NCBI GenBank assembly: GCA_030686995.1
Contig: CM060693.1
Coordinates: 111,750,228 to 111,814,227, forward strand
Source: Artemisia argyi
Lineage: Eukaryota > Streptophyta > Magnoliopsida > Asterales > Asteraceae
DNA length: 64,000 bases
Direction of reading: 5' to 3'
Shown: positions 46,841-59,184 of the stretch, one piece after another
Layout of the letters: every line of letters begins with the position of its first letter
How positions within the stretch are numbered: position 1 is the stretch's first letter
Translations under genes and position numbers: made by a program
The notes under the pieces: model-generated
The model's input: only the letters and a program-made list of their open reading frames with translations
What the model was told of the DNA's origin: nothing
Databases searched by the model: none

Positions 46841-46845
46841 TAAAT

Positions 46846-47300
46846 ATGTTAAAGAAATTTGGATTAGAGGATGCAAAACAAATGAAAACACCAATGTCAT
46901 CCGACACTAGACTTACTAAAGGACGAAGACGGTGAATCCGTTGACGACACCAAGTACCGTGGTATGATAGGTAGTCTAGTTTATCTTTCAGCTAGTCAAC
47001 CGGATATTATGTTTAGTGTGTATATGTGTGCTCGGTTTCAAGAAGATCCTAAATCTTCACATCATGAAGCACTCAAAAGAGTCTTTAGGTACATAAAGGG
47101 CACAACTCATTTGGGGTTATGGTATCCTAAAGGTACGGGGTAGAAACTATTGTATATGCAGATTCTGACCATACAGGTGATTATGTTGATCGCAAGAGTA
47201 TAAGTGGTGTGTGTACTTTCATGGGATGTTGTTTAACATCATGGTTCTCCAAGAAACAAACCGCACTAGCCATCTCAACCACTGAAGCAGAATATGTGTC
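46846..47300 (+). pseudogene. Element G: reverse transcriptase end and RNase H
   Basis: Continues exactly where 35453 left off, with MLKKFGLEDAKQMKTPMSSD, then KYRGMIGSLVYL and SQPDIMFSVYMCARFQEDP, and RNase H with YADSDHTGDY, SWFSKKQ and STTEAEYVS. The copia RNase H is cut at about 47300 by the truncated edge of element F. One frameshift is visible near 47140. The rest of RNase H, the 3' UTR and the 3' LTR are missing. Confidence 0.8.
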
Positions 47301-47576
47301 TGAAGTCCCCAACTCTATGAACCTTAGTCTCCCCTGAAAACATTATAGTCTACTAAGTTTTCTAGGATCTACAAGCCACAATTCATGCAATAAATACAAC
47401 GAGAAAAACCAATAGTGCACTCTATGGTTGCGTTTCTAAGACGTTCAAGCTAGTTACATATAAGAGGTCAGCCAGTATTCTTAGCCTAACGCGAGGCAAT
47501 CAATTAGACAATAGGTGATAAATCAATACTCAACAACTAGGTTTTATTAGATCTAAGCAAACACAAGTGAATCTAA

Positions 47577-47778
47577 GGGGGTGTTTCTTTTTCCTCTTAG
47601 CTAAGAATAAAGACCCACTAAATATTATTAAATATTTCTTTTTGCAGTGGAGCCTACTCATTTCCACTAATTCATCTATATATGAAAGGTGTAAAATATG
47701 AGCTCCTCCCCTTTAAGAGGATGTAATAGATGTGGGGCCTACTCATTTCCTTAGCTAAGAGGAAAAAGAAATACCCCC
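47577..47778. mobile_element. Tourist-like MITE (PIF/Harbinger type)
   Basis: A 202-bp insertion with 29-bp terminal inverted repeats starting GGGGGTGTTTCTTTTTCC (one mismatch between ends), flanked by the 3-bp target TAA (47574-47576; 47779-47781). The related LTR copy near 51450 lacks it. TAA target and GGGGGTGTTT-type termini are typical of Tourist elements. It has no coding capacity. Confidence 0.85.
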
Positions 47779-47969
47779 TAAGCTAGCATGTTAAAGAGAA
47801 GAGAAGATAAACAAATAATCGAATAACACATAGACATATTGAATGATTAAACAAGTAACTTATCTTCAACAAAACATGTATTTTGGGGGCAGAAGAACCT
47901 TTACAAAAGCTGCTAAATTCATCCACAAAACCCTACACCAAGATGTTACACGTTTTATGAAAAACAAAG

Positions 47970-47970
<1 letters not shown>

Positions 47971-48034
<64 letters not shown>
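47971..48034. repeat. (TA)n microsatellite in F's 3' LTR
   Basis: About 32 TA units at the position that corresponds to the TATA box of element B's LTR. The sister LTR has about 16 units at 51590-51622. Confidence 0.95.
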
Positions 48035-48327
<293 letters not shown>

Positions 48328-48390
48328 ATTACAACTCTGACGGCGTTAGCTTATAGGCTCTGACGTTGTTAGCTCGCTGCCACTTAACGA

Positions 48391-50639
48391 GTCTTGAAGC
48401 TAGACTCAAAGTAATGACCTATTACGTGACTCCATTCTCCGTCATGTCCTCAACATCATCTTCTATCTTGGTTTTATATTCCAGACCTAATTGTAGACAT
48501 TCTTTGTAGGAACCAAGTATGTTATTCATGACATAGTCTACACCTCTCCTCTTATCTTCTTCATTCCTATAGTAGACCGTCTGCTTAAGTTCTTTTCTAG
48601 GTTTGGCATAATATGAAACTGTTCTATCCTATATGGCATTAGATAGGAAATTTCATCGTTCGCATCCTTGAACTTAATTATCCCTAATGACGGGTCCTAA
48701 GTCATCTAAGAAACCTCCAAGAGTGGCTTTCCTAATACTATATGGGACAAACAAGGGCCTATCGCGGAGCTAATGTCTTTCATTACTATGAAGTCCGTGA
48801 CATAAGTGGAATTCCCTATAAACACATGCATCCCCCTAATTCTTCCAGTGAAGTTGCTCTATTTTCTAGGATTCTCGGGATCTTGCCTAGGTAAAAGTGG
48901 CTTTTTTATTATCTAATTATAGTATGTCCTAGTCATGCTATTTATAGGAGAATATATTTCAATATAAGCCTTCCACACGTTAATGTGTGCTATGTTAAAT
49001 GGTATATTGATGTTTCTAGGATTACCATGTGCAATGATTGGAATTGTTCTTATGAAGAATGGGCAAAGATCATGCAATAAGTACTTGTGATATGCTAATT
49101 CTTCTACCGTGGGAAACTTATAAAAATAATCCTCATTTACTTCTTCCCCTTCCTCCTTAGGTTCACTATTATCCTTAACTACATTTTCTTTATCATGTTC
49201 CTCACTACTCATATTCGGTGGTATTTGAGTGATTGCATTGACGAAGTGGACATGCTTAGATGATGAAGGATCCTTAACCTCACTTTCCACACTTATGTTT
49301 CTAACGACTCTACTTGATGGGGTTATACCTTGGTTGTTAAGAGCCTTCAACAAATTGTCAATCTTATTGGTCATCTCACTTAATTGTTGTTTGAAATCGG
49401 CTTCAAACTTGGTCAAACGAGTTTCTTGAGAAGACATAAAATAAGACATTAACCGTTCAAAATTGTTAGAGTTGTTGGGAAGGTTATTGTTAAAGGTACG
49501 GTTAGAGACGTTTGGTTGAAAATGATTAAGTGGGTTTGAAAAATTGTTTTGAGATGAACTTTGGTTTTGTTCCACCTAAAGTTTGGTTGATTCTTCCAAG
49601 ATGAGTTGTATGAATTACCAAGGGTGTTTTGCTTGGGTTTGAAAGTGAACCACTTGTCTCCCGCTCTGTTGGTACGCGAGGATGCATAATCCGCAAAAGC
49701 TTGTTCGGGGAGTTCCATGCAATCACGAGTATCATGAGGACCATTACATAATTCACAAGAAGAAGTGATTTTGTTCACTTGAATTGAAGGTTTAGGAGCT
49801 TCTTAGGATTTCATGAGAAACTTGACTTGGTCTTCAAGTTCAATGATCCTACGGTTGGAAATGATTGAGTTATTCGAAGGAAAGGATATTTCCTTGACTG
49901 TTGTGCTCAACTCACAGGGGTCATTCCTACATTCGTTTTCATAGTGAGCAAGATCTTCTATGATTCCCCATGATTCTTCCACATTCTTGTCACGTAGCTT
50001 GCCACCGGCTGCTTGGTCAATGGTTTGCCTTGTGGATATATTGACATGATCATAGAAAATTTGGATTTGAAGCCAAAGATCAATTCCATGATGAGGGACC
50101 TTTTGGAGTATGTCCTTGAAACGAGTCCATGCTTCGTAAATATATTCACCTTGAAGTTGTTGGAACATCAAGGTGTCATTCCTTAGCTTGATAGTTCTCC
50201 CCAGTGGGAAAAATTGAGTGAGGAAACGAGAAGTGAGACCATCCCATGATGTGATGGATCCCGCAGGTAAATGCTCAAGCCATTAACTAACTTGGTCACG
50301 TAGAGAAAATTGAAAGAGACGCAAATGCGTTATCTCTTGAGTGGAAACATCAAGGTCTTTGGAATCGAAGATTTTAAGGAAATCCTTGAGATGTTGGTTT
50401 GGATCTTCAGAACAAAGTCAATGGAATGCACATCCGATTTGCACCAACTGGTTGGTGTCGGATCGCAAAGGAGACACATTGGCTCTTTGGGGGAGCTCAA
50501 TGGTGTTTTGATAGCCTTGGTGGCTTGGTTTGGAGTACTCACCTAGAGTACGGGCTCGAGGTTGTTCGGGTGGGTCTTAGTGATTTGGTGGTGCATGGTG
50601 TTGGTGTGCGTTGGGGTCGAGGATATTATCGTCCACCAT
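48391..50639 (-). pseudogene. Element F gag-protease, decayed
   Basis: The apparent start is the ATG at 50639-50637. The reading carries several stops and frame changes, but segments align clearly with B's protein: the capsid with FYEAWTRF-like YIYEAWTRFKDILQKVPHHG (about 50080-50150), the knuckle CELCNGPHDTRDC (about 49725-49765), the Asn-rich linker and the coiled FEADFKQQ segment (about 49390). The C-terminal region (about 48470-48830), with GKPLLEV and DPSLGIIKFKD, differs from B's C-terminus and resembles the protease-downstream domain of another Asteraceae subfamily that I recall. F and B are therefore related but not the same family. Confidence 0.78.
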
Positions 50640-50781
50640 GATGGCAAATGATATGGATTACGAAACAAGGGGCACGAAGAAAAGATAGACTAAGAGAAAG
50701 ATAATAAAAATAAAAAAAATCTCACTTGATAGGAATCTAGTGAGTAGACCTAAATGAGACAGAAATTGAACCTAAACAATA

Positions 50782-50803
50782 ACTATTCCCAGACAGCAGC
50801 ATG
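50782..50803 (-). other. Element F degenerate primer-binding site
   Basis: Lies where B has its tRNA-Asp-type primer site and keeps the flanking TTTTT and GGGAATAGTTATTG, but about half of the 18 core positions differ, several as C-to-T. It would not be expected to prime from the same tRNA. Confidence 0.5.
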
Positions 50804-50809
50804 AAAAAC

Positions 50810-51585
50810 TGGGTTTTAACCTTCACAAATAAGTTTTACAATCTCCTAGGCAGTGTACCTAACCGTTTTAGTGTTGTATAGGTATGTCCGGGGGATTGAT
50901 CATTCTCTCAGGAAATAGTGTTGTTAGGTTAAGATGTATGACAAATTAGGTCTAGAGGTGTGGGAAGATTCTTTTTGTATTTTCATATTTTTATGAGAGC
51001 AAGTAAAATCTCGATTTTTAGAAGTAAACTGGTGACTTCTTATGATAGAGAAAAGTGTGTTTACATAGATTTAGTTACTCCCTAGTTATCTCCTACTAAT
51101 TTGTCGAATTGTCACGTCCTTTATTTAATTGAAGTGTTGTATTCCAACTCTATGAACTTTACATATTGGTTGCGGGGAGGTGCCGAAGTCCCCAACTCTA
51201 TGAACCTTAATCTCCCCTGAAAACCTTATAGTCTATTAAGTTTTCTAGGATCTACAAGCCGCAATTCATGCAACAAATACAATGAGAAAAACCAATTGTT
51301 CACTCTACGGTTGCATTTATAAGACGTTCAGGGTAGTTACATATAAGAGGCCAGCCAGTTTTCTTAGCCTAACGCGAGGCAATCAATTAAACAATAGACG
51401 ACAAAAGTAATACTCAACAACTAAGTTTCATTAGATCTAAGCAAAGTGAAGCTAGCATGTGAAAGAGAAAATAAACAAATAATCAAACAACATGTGTTTT
51501 GGGGGCTAAAAAACCATTACAAATGCTGTGAAATTCGTCCATAAAACCCTACTCCAAGATGTTACACATTTTATGAAAAACAAAG

Positions 51586-51624
<39 letters not shown>

Positions 51625-52097
51625 ATTACAACTCTGACGGCGTCAGCTTATAGGCTCGGACGCCGTCAGCTAGCTGCCACTTAGGATTTCATCCTATGCA
51701 AGTCATCGTTATGACGGCGTCACCTTGTAACTTCTGACGCCGCCCCTTAGTAAATCTTCTGGGTCGTCTCTCGTTAGCTTTACACGTGACTCTCATCTTT
51801 AATTAACACCTGACGCCGTCATGTTGTAAAATCTTCAGAATTGTCCAAAGCATCTCTTGTTAAACTTGAACCGAAAATCCAGCTTTAGCAACAAATGACG
51901 GCGTCATGTTGTAGCGTGTGATGCCGTCAGAGCTCCATTTCAGATCGGTTTTCGCGACTTCGTCGTTTTCTTCACTTTTTCGTCCAAATACGCCCTAAAG
52001 TGCTGATTTCCAGATTTTCCGTCCTAATTACCTAAAATACAAAAAGAAATGATTTGAGGAAACATTTCATCATATTAATACGATTTTAGGACTAAAT
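50810..52097 (-). repeat. Element F 5' LTR, outer end cut by element H
   Basis: About 1.29 kb; diverged but alignable in order with B's LTR, ending AACCCA before the primer site. The first several tens of bases of the LTR (in its own direction) should lie beyond H and I, outside the window. Confidence 0.75.
51590..51930 (-). promoter_or_regulatory. Element F LTR dyad cluster with TATA box expanded to a microsatellite
   Basis: TGACGGCGTCA or TGACGCCGTCA occur at 51634, 51712, 51811 and 51896, with variants at 51658, 51734 and 51919. In the reading direction the last dyad is followed by GAGTTGTAATCC and then TA repeats (51622-51590). In B the same dyad is followed by a CCTATATATAG box at the same distance, so the TATA box has grown into a TA tract. 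Confidence 0.6.
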
Positions 52098-52813
52098 TGT
52101 TGGAGTATGCTCGTGTCATAATATATAATTATATGGATGGACATATGTGAGCCTATGGGGTCACACACATATTCACTTAGGTACCACTTTATATGTCGTA
52201 TTTATTGTAATTACGATATATAAATAACCTTATGTAACTCGGGAACTCTATCGGGCTTCTAAAGAATAAGTAATGGCCTTTATTAATTGGACTTGAAAAA
52301 ACATATTGGAGGACTATATGAGCCCAATAGAGGGGCCGGCCTTTGGGGGGTTACAAGGGGAGAAGGGATTTGAATTTTGGTCAAAATATATTGGAGATAT
52401 CTCCTCATTATTTGATAACCAATTTCCATAATTCTCTCCCCCCTCTCTCCCTCATTCTCACGGAAAAACAAATCCCCAACCAGGGTTTTGTTTTTTTCTT
52501 GATCTCTTGCTTTGAATCTTGTTCATTCAAGTGCAATAGAAAGGTTACGGGGTTAAGGACTAGCATCAAAGGGGTAACCAAGGAGGTGTAGTGTGTTTCA
52601 CACTTAGAAGTGATCAACCTTATTGATCATTTGGGTTTCTCATACAATTCGTGGGTATTGATATTGGTAGTGATTCTCGGTGCACGCTACAAAGGTATAA
52701 ATATGTTGTGTTTGTTTTTTTGATTAATCATATTGGCTATATGGATCCGTGTGGGTGATGTTATTCCACTGCGTTTATTTAATTCTTATATATTTTATAT
52801 TCATACATCACCA
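52098..52813 (+). repeat. Element H 5' LTR
   Basis: About 716 bp from TGTTGGAGTATGC to ATCACCA, directly before the primer-like site. A CT-rich stretch lies at 52432-52460. Only one copy is in the window, so the 3' boundary is judged from the primer site. Confidence 0.7.
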
Positions 52814-52817
52814 ATAG

Positions 52818-52830
52818 TGGTATCCCGAGC
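52818..52830 (+). other. Element H primer-binding site, degenerate iMet type
   Basis: TGGTATCCCGAGC resembles TGGTATCAGAGCC with a few changes, at the expected distance from the LTR. Confidence 0.6.
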
Positions 52831-54612
52831 CATCATATGTGCCATATAATTATCAGGTACATGTAAAATGGCCTAAAACGCATGTTTTTTTATCGATTTT
52901 TGAAACTATTTCATATCAGGCCCTATGGCTTAATTTTCTGTGGTAAAAAGATAATTAAAAGGTCCTAACTTCAATGGGTTTTGAACCTAAGGCCATTTAA
53001 CACGAGTACCAAACGGGGTTTTAATTCTTGTTAATTAATTTCTTCGTTTGAGTTGGCTAACATTTTATTTCTTGTTATTTATTTTGTTTCCATGGCAAAT
53101 ACATGCATGTTTGTCCATGGAGTTAGCCAACACCATATTTTATTCATAATATTATGGTATTATTATGTTATATGCAAAGCCGATGAAAACCTAGACCACT
53201 TGTGCATTGAATGGTTGTGAATGTTGTTTAATTTCGAGTTTTGGGGTTTTTTGCAATTGTTTCGGCATTTATGTAATTATATTCTTTTGGTTATAGCCAT
53301 TTGTTGGGCACTTTTACAGTAGGTTAAAGGTATATTAGTTTTATTTTACTTTCAATATCATGTAATCGTGGCTTGGTGGTGAAAGGCGAAAGAGTTAAAG
53401 ACATTTTTGCCGAAAAATGACTGCTGAAACACCAGTTGGTAAAATGGAGTTTCCTGGCGATTGGTAAGGTATTTTTGGCTGAAATTGTTTTTACAGGTAC
53501 TCAAGACATGGGCCTATAAGTTTCTAGTTTTGAGCTAAGCCCGGGGAAGCCTCCTTCATGGACTTATGGGCCCCCGAACACTGAAATTCTGGAAGGACAA
53601 CAACTACTTTTCATGTGCATTATGGGCTTCCAACTTGCTCTTGATCGTCTTGGAGCAAGTGGGAATCCTCCGTGTGGTTGTGTGGTTTGGCCCTAGTTGA
53701 CTCTTGGTTCTCGTGATGGCTCATGAGACCAAGCATAGGTTTTTTCATCGGTTGAGGCTTTGCATATTGTGGTTGTGTGTTTGTTTTTGCTTTTTATATA
53801 TCTTGTTTCATATGTAAAATTGCAAATAGTTTTCTATAAACTTAAAACGAAACGCAAACCATTTTCAAAACTAAGTCTTTTGATTTAGTTTTACTAAGTT
53901 TTTGAAACTTGAAATGATTGTTTATAATAACACCTAAACTTGTTATGTATGTTATTTTATTTATGTATTGTCCAAACTTTATTATCCACGTAGGATTAAT
54001 ATTAGTCATGAAAATGGCCAACTTGACACGCATAAATTAAAACAATGATTAGAATTAAGTTAAGAAATGTTTTTAACTTGTGCTACGAAGGATGAATGCA
54101 TGCTCCATTCGTACACCTTTTGATCCACATCAAAACTTTTCCCGTCAAAATTTAAGTCATGCCGTCCAATTTTGAGAACACTTGCAATTACTTTTTGCCT
54201 ATGCATGGGACCAAGGTTGAATTGTAACCCAAGGTGACTATTCTCTATGCGTGGAATCTAGATATATTCTCGCACATTCTCAAGTTGGATGACTTAATCG
54301 AGTTAAGCGGTGAGACCTTGACCCGAGGCAAAGATGGGACTAAACATGCCAGCATGACACGAGTTGCTTGTTCACTAGTGCCATGAGTCCCATAAAGATA
54401 TAAGAGTTGCACGTGTAATGCAGTTGGTCGACGTTACCTACCTATTGAATCCTCCATTGCTAGTAGGTCAACTGATGTGATGGTGGAACCTTAATGAGGA
54501 TCGTAGCCTTTTTCGTAAAATTAATTGTTTTAATATTGTAAACTTGGGTAGTTAATTTTAAAAACGATTAATTATTGAAAATTACTAAAATTGAACTTTG
54601 TTTATTTTGTAG
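52831..54612 (+). other. Element H leader, non-coding
   Basis: About 1.8 kb between primer site and gag, long for a copia element. No ORF with a recognisable domain, no internal LTR and no target-duplicated insertion is apparent. Confidence 0.5.
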
Positions 54613-57600
54613 ATGACAACTCCAACTTCAACCATGAACAACTTGTCAATCAGATCAATTCTCGAGAAAGAGAAATTGAATGGTAACAACTTTTGGACTG
54701 GTACCGCAACTTGAGGATTGTCCTCAAGGCTGAACAAAAGTTTTACCATCTAGAAGAAGCTTTACCTGAAGCACCTGCTGCTAATGCTACTGCTGCTGTT
54801 CAAAACGCCTACACTCGTAGGAGTAACGAGGAAGAGGAAGTGGGTTGTCTAATGTTGGCAAGCATGATCCCTGAGTTGCAAAAGAACTTAGAGAACTTTT
54901 CAGCATTTGACATGCTGCGCGAACTGAAAGTTATATTCGAGCAGCAAGCAGAGCAAGAATTGTTTGTCATGGTCAAACTTTTCATGCCTGCAAGCAGGAG
55001 GAAGGGCAATCGGTCAGTAGCTATGTCATAGAAATGAAAAGCTATCTGGATCAGATGGAGTGTCTGGGATACCCCAAGCCTCAGATCCTTGGAGTCAGCA
55101 TGATACTTACCTCACTATTGAAGGATTATGACCAATTTGTGCAGAACTACAACATGCACAACATGGGGAAAACCATTGCCGAACTGCATAACATGTTGAA
55201 ACTTGCAGAGAAAGGCATGCCCAAGAAGGCTTCACTTGTCCTAGCTATAAACCAAGGCAGAATTCAGAAAAAGAACAAGGGAAAACCGCAGGCGCCTAGC
55301 AAGGGACAAAGGAAAGGCATGGCTAAGCTTGCTTACGCCCCGAACCCAAAATCCACCCAACTGCCAAGAAGGAGCACCCGGCCAAGGACACCCCCTGCCA
55401 CCATTATGGAGTGGTAGGGCACTGGAGGCGCAACTGTCATGCCTACCTGGAAGGCCTAAAGAAGAACAAAGCTAGCATTGCTAGCACATCAGGTATCTTC
55501 ACTATAGAACTTTATACTTTTCCTAACAAATCCTGGGTATATGATACTGGTTGTGGTACTCACATTTGTAACAATGTTCAGGGGCTTAGGGGAAGTCAAA
55601 AGGTGAAGCAAGGAGTTTTACATCTGTACGTTGGTAATGGCAATTGTGCAGCTGTGGAAGCAATTGGGAGCTTTGATCTTATCCTCCAAAATGGACTAGT
55701 TATTGTTATAAATAATTGTCATTTTGCACCTACTATCACTAGAGGTGTTATTTCACTTTCGCGTTTGAAAGATGATGGTTACATTCATACTTTTACGGAT
55801 TTTGGCATTTCTGTTTCTAAGGATAATGTGTTTTATTTTAATGCTATTCCATGTGATGGTATTTTTGAAATTCATATGCGTGATCCTATTTCAAACAATA
55901 GTTCTATATATACTGTTAGCAATAAGAAATCCAAACGTAATTTGGATTCCACTTTTTTATGGCATTGTCGTCTTTGCCTTATAAACAAGAAACGCATTAC
56001 GAAGCTACAACACGATGGGCTTTTAGAGTCAACCGACAATGTGTCGTTTGATAAATACATTTCTTGCATATCTGGAAAGATGGCACGAAAGCCTTTTTCC
56101 CATGTTGGAGAAAGAGCTAAAGATCTACTTGGACTCATTCATACTGATGTATGTGGCCCATTTAGAACAATGTCTAGAGAAGGAGCTAACTACTTCATCA
56201 CTTTTACGGATGATTTCAGTAGATATGGTTATGTTTACTTGATTAAAATAAACATGAAGCCTATGAAACGTTTAAAGTCTTCCAAAGTTAGAAAATCAGC
56301 TTGGCAAGACCATTAAGGCTCTTCGATTCGATCGAGGAGATGAATATATGAGTCAAGAGTTTTTAGATCATCTAAAAAGGTGTGGGATAGTCTCACAATT
56401 CACTCCTCCAAATACACCACAACATAATGGTGTGTCTGAAAGGAGGAATCGAAACTTGCTAGACATGGTTCAATCTATGATGAGTCTAACAATATTTCCA
56501 ATGTCCTTTTGGGGTTATGCTCTAGAATCTGCTGCTCACATACTCAATATGGTTCCAACTAAGAAGGTTGATAAGACTCCATAAGAAACATGGCATGGGA
56601 AAGTCCCTAATCTGTCTTACTTAAAAGTCTGGGGTTGTGAGGCTCTCGTTAAATGAGATACGCCAAACAAACTTGAGCCTAGAACTATCAAGTGTATCTT
56701 TGTAGTATACCCAAAGGAGACGATGGGTTACTATTCTACTACCCACGCGAGAAAAGAATATTTGTTGCTTGATATGCTGAGTTTTTTTAGAACAGTCTCA
56801 TCTCACAAGAAGCAAGTGGAGCAAAGTAGACTTTGATGAACTTCAAAGCAAAGATGCACAACCTTCTCGTGACACTAGTGAACATCAAAATGAGACTGAG
56901 CATGAAAATGTTGAGCCTCTTCGAGATGTTTCTCCCATTCGTAAATCCGCAAGGATGCCTCAAGCACCTGAATGATATGGTTTTTATATCGATGCTGAGG
57001 AACATGAGTTAGAGGATCATTGTGAACCTGCTAACTATCGAGAAGCTATATCGAGTCCTGAACGCGATAAGTGGAACGAAGCTATGAATGTGGAAATGAA
57101 ATCCATGAAAGACAATGATGTTTGGGTCGAGGTAGACCTACCTCCCAATGCTAAGACCGTTGGGAGTAAATGGCTCTACAAGATAAAGACTGATGTAGAT
57201 GGAAATGCACATACCTATAAAGCTCATCTTGTAGCAAAAGGTTTCACTCAAATCTACGGAATTGACTATGAAGAAACCTTCTCGCCTGTTGCAGACATTA
57301 AAGCAATTAGGATTCTTATAGCCATAGCAGCATATTATGACTATGAGATTTGGCAAATGGATGTCATGACTGCCTTCTTGAACGGCCACCTAAACGAGGA
57401 CATTTATATGGTGCAACTTGAGGGCTTCGTGAATCCAAAATATCCTGGCAAATTATGCAAGCTTCAAAGATCCATTTATGGATTGAAGCAAGCATCTAGA
57501 AGCTGGAACAAGAGATTGATGAGGAAATCAAGAAGATTGGTTTCACTCAAAATCTCGATGAGCCATGTGTATACATGAACACTAGTGGAAGTATAGTCGC

Positions 57601-58415
57601 ATTCCTAATCTTATATGTCGATGACATATTACTCATAGGAAACAACATTCAATGCCACAAGATGTAAAAATCCTGGCTTGGAAAGTGTTTTGATATGAAA
57701 GATTTAGGAGAAGCATCGTACATACTTGGAGTCAAGATCTATCGAGATAGATCAAAGCGGTTAATCGGCTTGTGTGAAAGTGCATACATTGAAAAAATCC
57801 TGAAGAGATTTAGAATTCAAGATTCCAAACGTGGAAGTCTTCCAATGCAACCAAATACGGAATTGAGCAAGGCTCAAGGACCCTCTACACCCGCCGAGGT
57901 GAAGAGGATGAAGGGAATCCCTTATGCTTCGGCTGTGGGATCCATCATGTATGCGGTTAGGTGCACTAGACCTAATGTAGCGTTCTCTCAGAACCTAACG
58001 AGTAGATTTCAACAGAATCCAGGAGAATGTCATTAGACTGCTGTTAAGAACATATTGAGCTATCTGCGGAATACTAAAGATATGTTTCTTGTTTATGGTG
58101 GTGATGTCAAACGTGAGCTCAGTGTTACTTGTTATACTGATGCAAGATGGGAGACAGATCATGATGACATAAAATCCCAAATGGGATATGTTTTCGTCAT
58201 GAATGGAGGTGCTGTTGACTGGAAGAGTGCCAAACAAAGCACAATTGCTATGTCCTCTACAGAAGCTGAATATATAGCTGCTTCTGAAGCTGCAATGGAG
58301 GCAATTTGGATACGAAAATTCATTTCTCGGCTTGGCGTTGTTCCCAGCAATGAAAGACCTATGGATATGTACTGCGACAATTCTGGTGCCATTATCATAG
58401 CCAATGAACCAGGTG
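54613..58415 (+). pseudogene. Element H gag-pol, multiply frameshifted
   Basis: The gag ATG is at 54613; the frame is lost about 25 codons later, where one T appears to be missing from a T-run (54686-54689), and recovered at 54693. Landmarks in order are: gag to about 55400 (further shifts near 55010 and 55400); protease YDTGCGTHIC (about 55540-55570); GAG-pre-integrase (about 55960-56100), in which the zinc finger has lost its second His and its first Cys; integrase core with HTDVCGPF (56140), FDRGDEY (about 56325) and NGVSERRNR (about 56425), shifted near 56250; stops at 56582 and 56654; RT from about 57030, with AFLNGH (57373) and an intact LYVDDILL (57615), shifted near 57512; stops at about 57665 and 58034; RNase H with STEAEYIAASEA (58257), ending NEPG at the insertion site. 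It cannot encode a functional polyprotein. Confidence 0.85.
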
Positions 58416-59131
58416 TGTTGGGAATAAAATGCACAAAGTAAAGAGTCTGCCTGAAGAGCCTGCTAATAATAGTTAAGCCTGCCTCTTCAGTTCTGCTGAT
58501 GATGAAGATATACTAACAGTACCTTCTGGGTAAGAAGGTACTGCTAGTTAAAGAAGAACCTGCCAGTTTTCACGACAAGTTGCTATATTTTAATTAGAGA
58601 TATTTACTTGTATTATTAGTCTTTGTACAAAGTTATACGTTAAGTAGAAGTAGTACAGAAGTCTCAGTAGATATAATGGAGTGTTTTACCTTGAAAGGTG
58701 TAATATTAGGATAAGATAAATCTCTAGTATATTATATTAAGCAACTTGACCACTTGTAATAAGGGCTCCTTATACTATAAAAGGAACCCTTAAGACACCT
58801 TCTTAGACATAACTTGCATATCTTTTCATACAGCTCTCATAGCTTTCCCATGCATACTTCTATCTTTAACCTTTTCACATATAAAAGATTCAAGGTTACA
58901 CTTGTAATCCTGGTGATAGTTAAGATCACCCGTATTATTTCATCAATAATATTGAATCGTTTTGTGTTATTCATGTTGTGTTCTTTCTCATTTACTTATT
59001 CACCACCTTTGTTCCTTTAGTGTGTTTTAGTAAATTCCGCGTGCTAACTCACATTCATTCATAAATATCCTAAACACATTACTGAGATTAACATCCCAAG
59101 TGTTTGTATAATGCAATACAGAATCCTTCCA
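58416..59131 (+). repeat. Element I 5' LTR
   Basis: TGTTGGGA to CCTTCCA. It contains a perfect 11-bp inverted repeat with a 5-base loop (58517-58527 and 58533-58543, arm CAGTACCTTCT) and a likely TATA box ACTATAAAAGG at about 58773-58784. The 3' boundary is set by the primer site. The partner LTR is outside the window. Confidence 0.8.
58773..58784 (+). promoter_or_regulatory. Element I LTR TATA box
   Basis: TATACTATAAAAGGAACCC is a strong plant TATA context about 340 bases before the LTR end, consistent with a U3-R boundary near 58810. Confidence 0.6.
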
Positions 59132-59135
59132 TAAG

Positions 59136-59147
59136 TGGTATCAGAGC
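59136..59147 (+). other. Element I primer-binding site (tRNA-iMet)
   Basis: TGGTATCAGAGC, an exact match to the standard initiator-methionine primer site, four bases after the LTR. Confidence 0.92.
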
Positions 59148-59184
59148 AAGGCTGATATTTACGACATAAAAGAACAAAGCAATA

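Larger units (their letters stand above)
52098..58415 (+). mobile_element. Element H: decayed Ty1/copia retrotransposon, 3' end beyond window
   Basis: Starts with a copia-type LTR (TGTTGGAG) inside F's LTR; the five preceding bases TAAAT are the predicted target duplicate. It has a primer-like site, a 1.8-kb leader, and gag-protease-integrase-RT-RNase H in order on the plus strand, with at least five frameshifts and several stops. It is interrupted at 58415 within RNase H by element I. The remainder of H should resume after I. Confidence 0.85.

Noticed and set aside
51634..51930. CRISPR-like spaced repeats
   Set aside because: The repeated unit is an 11-bp dyad with irregular spacing in a plant LTR promoter.
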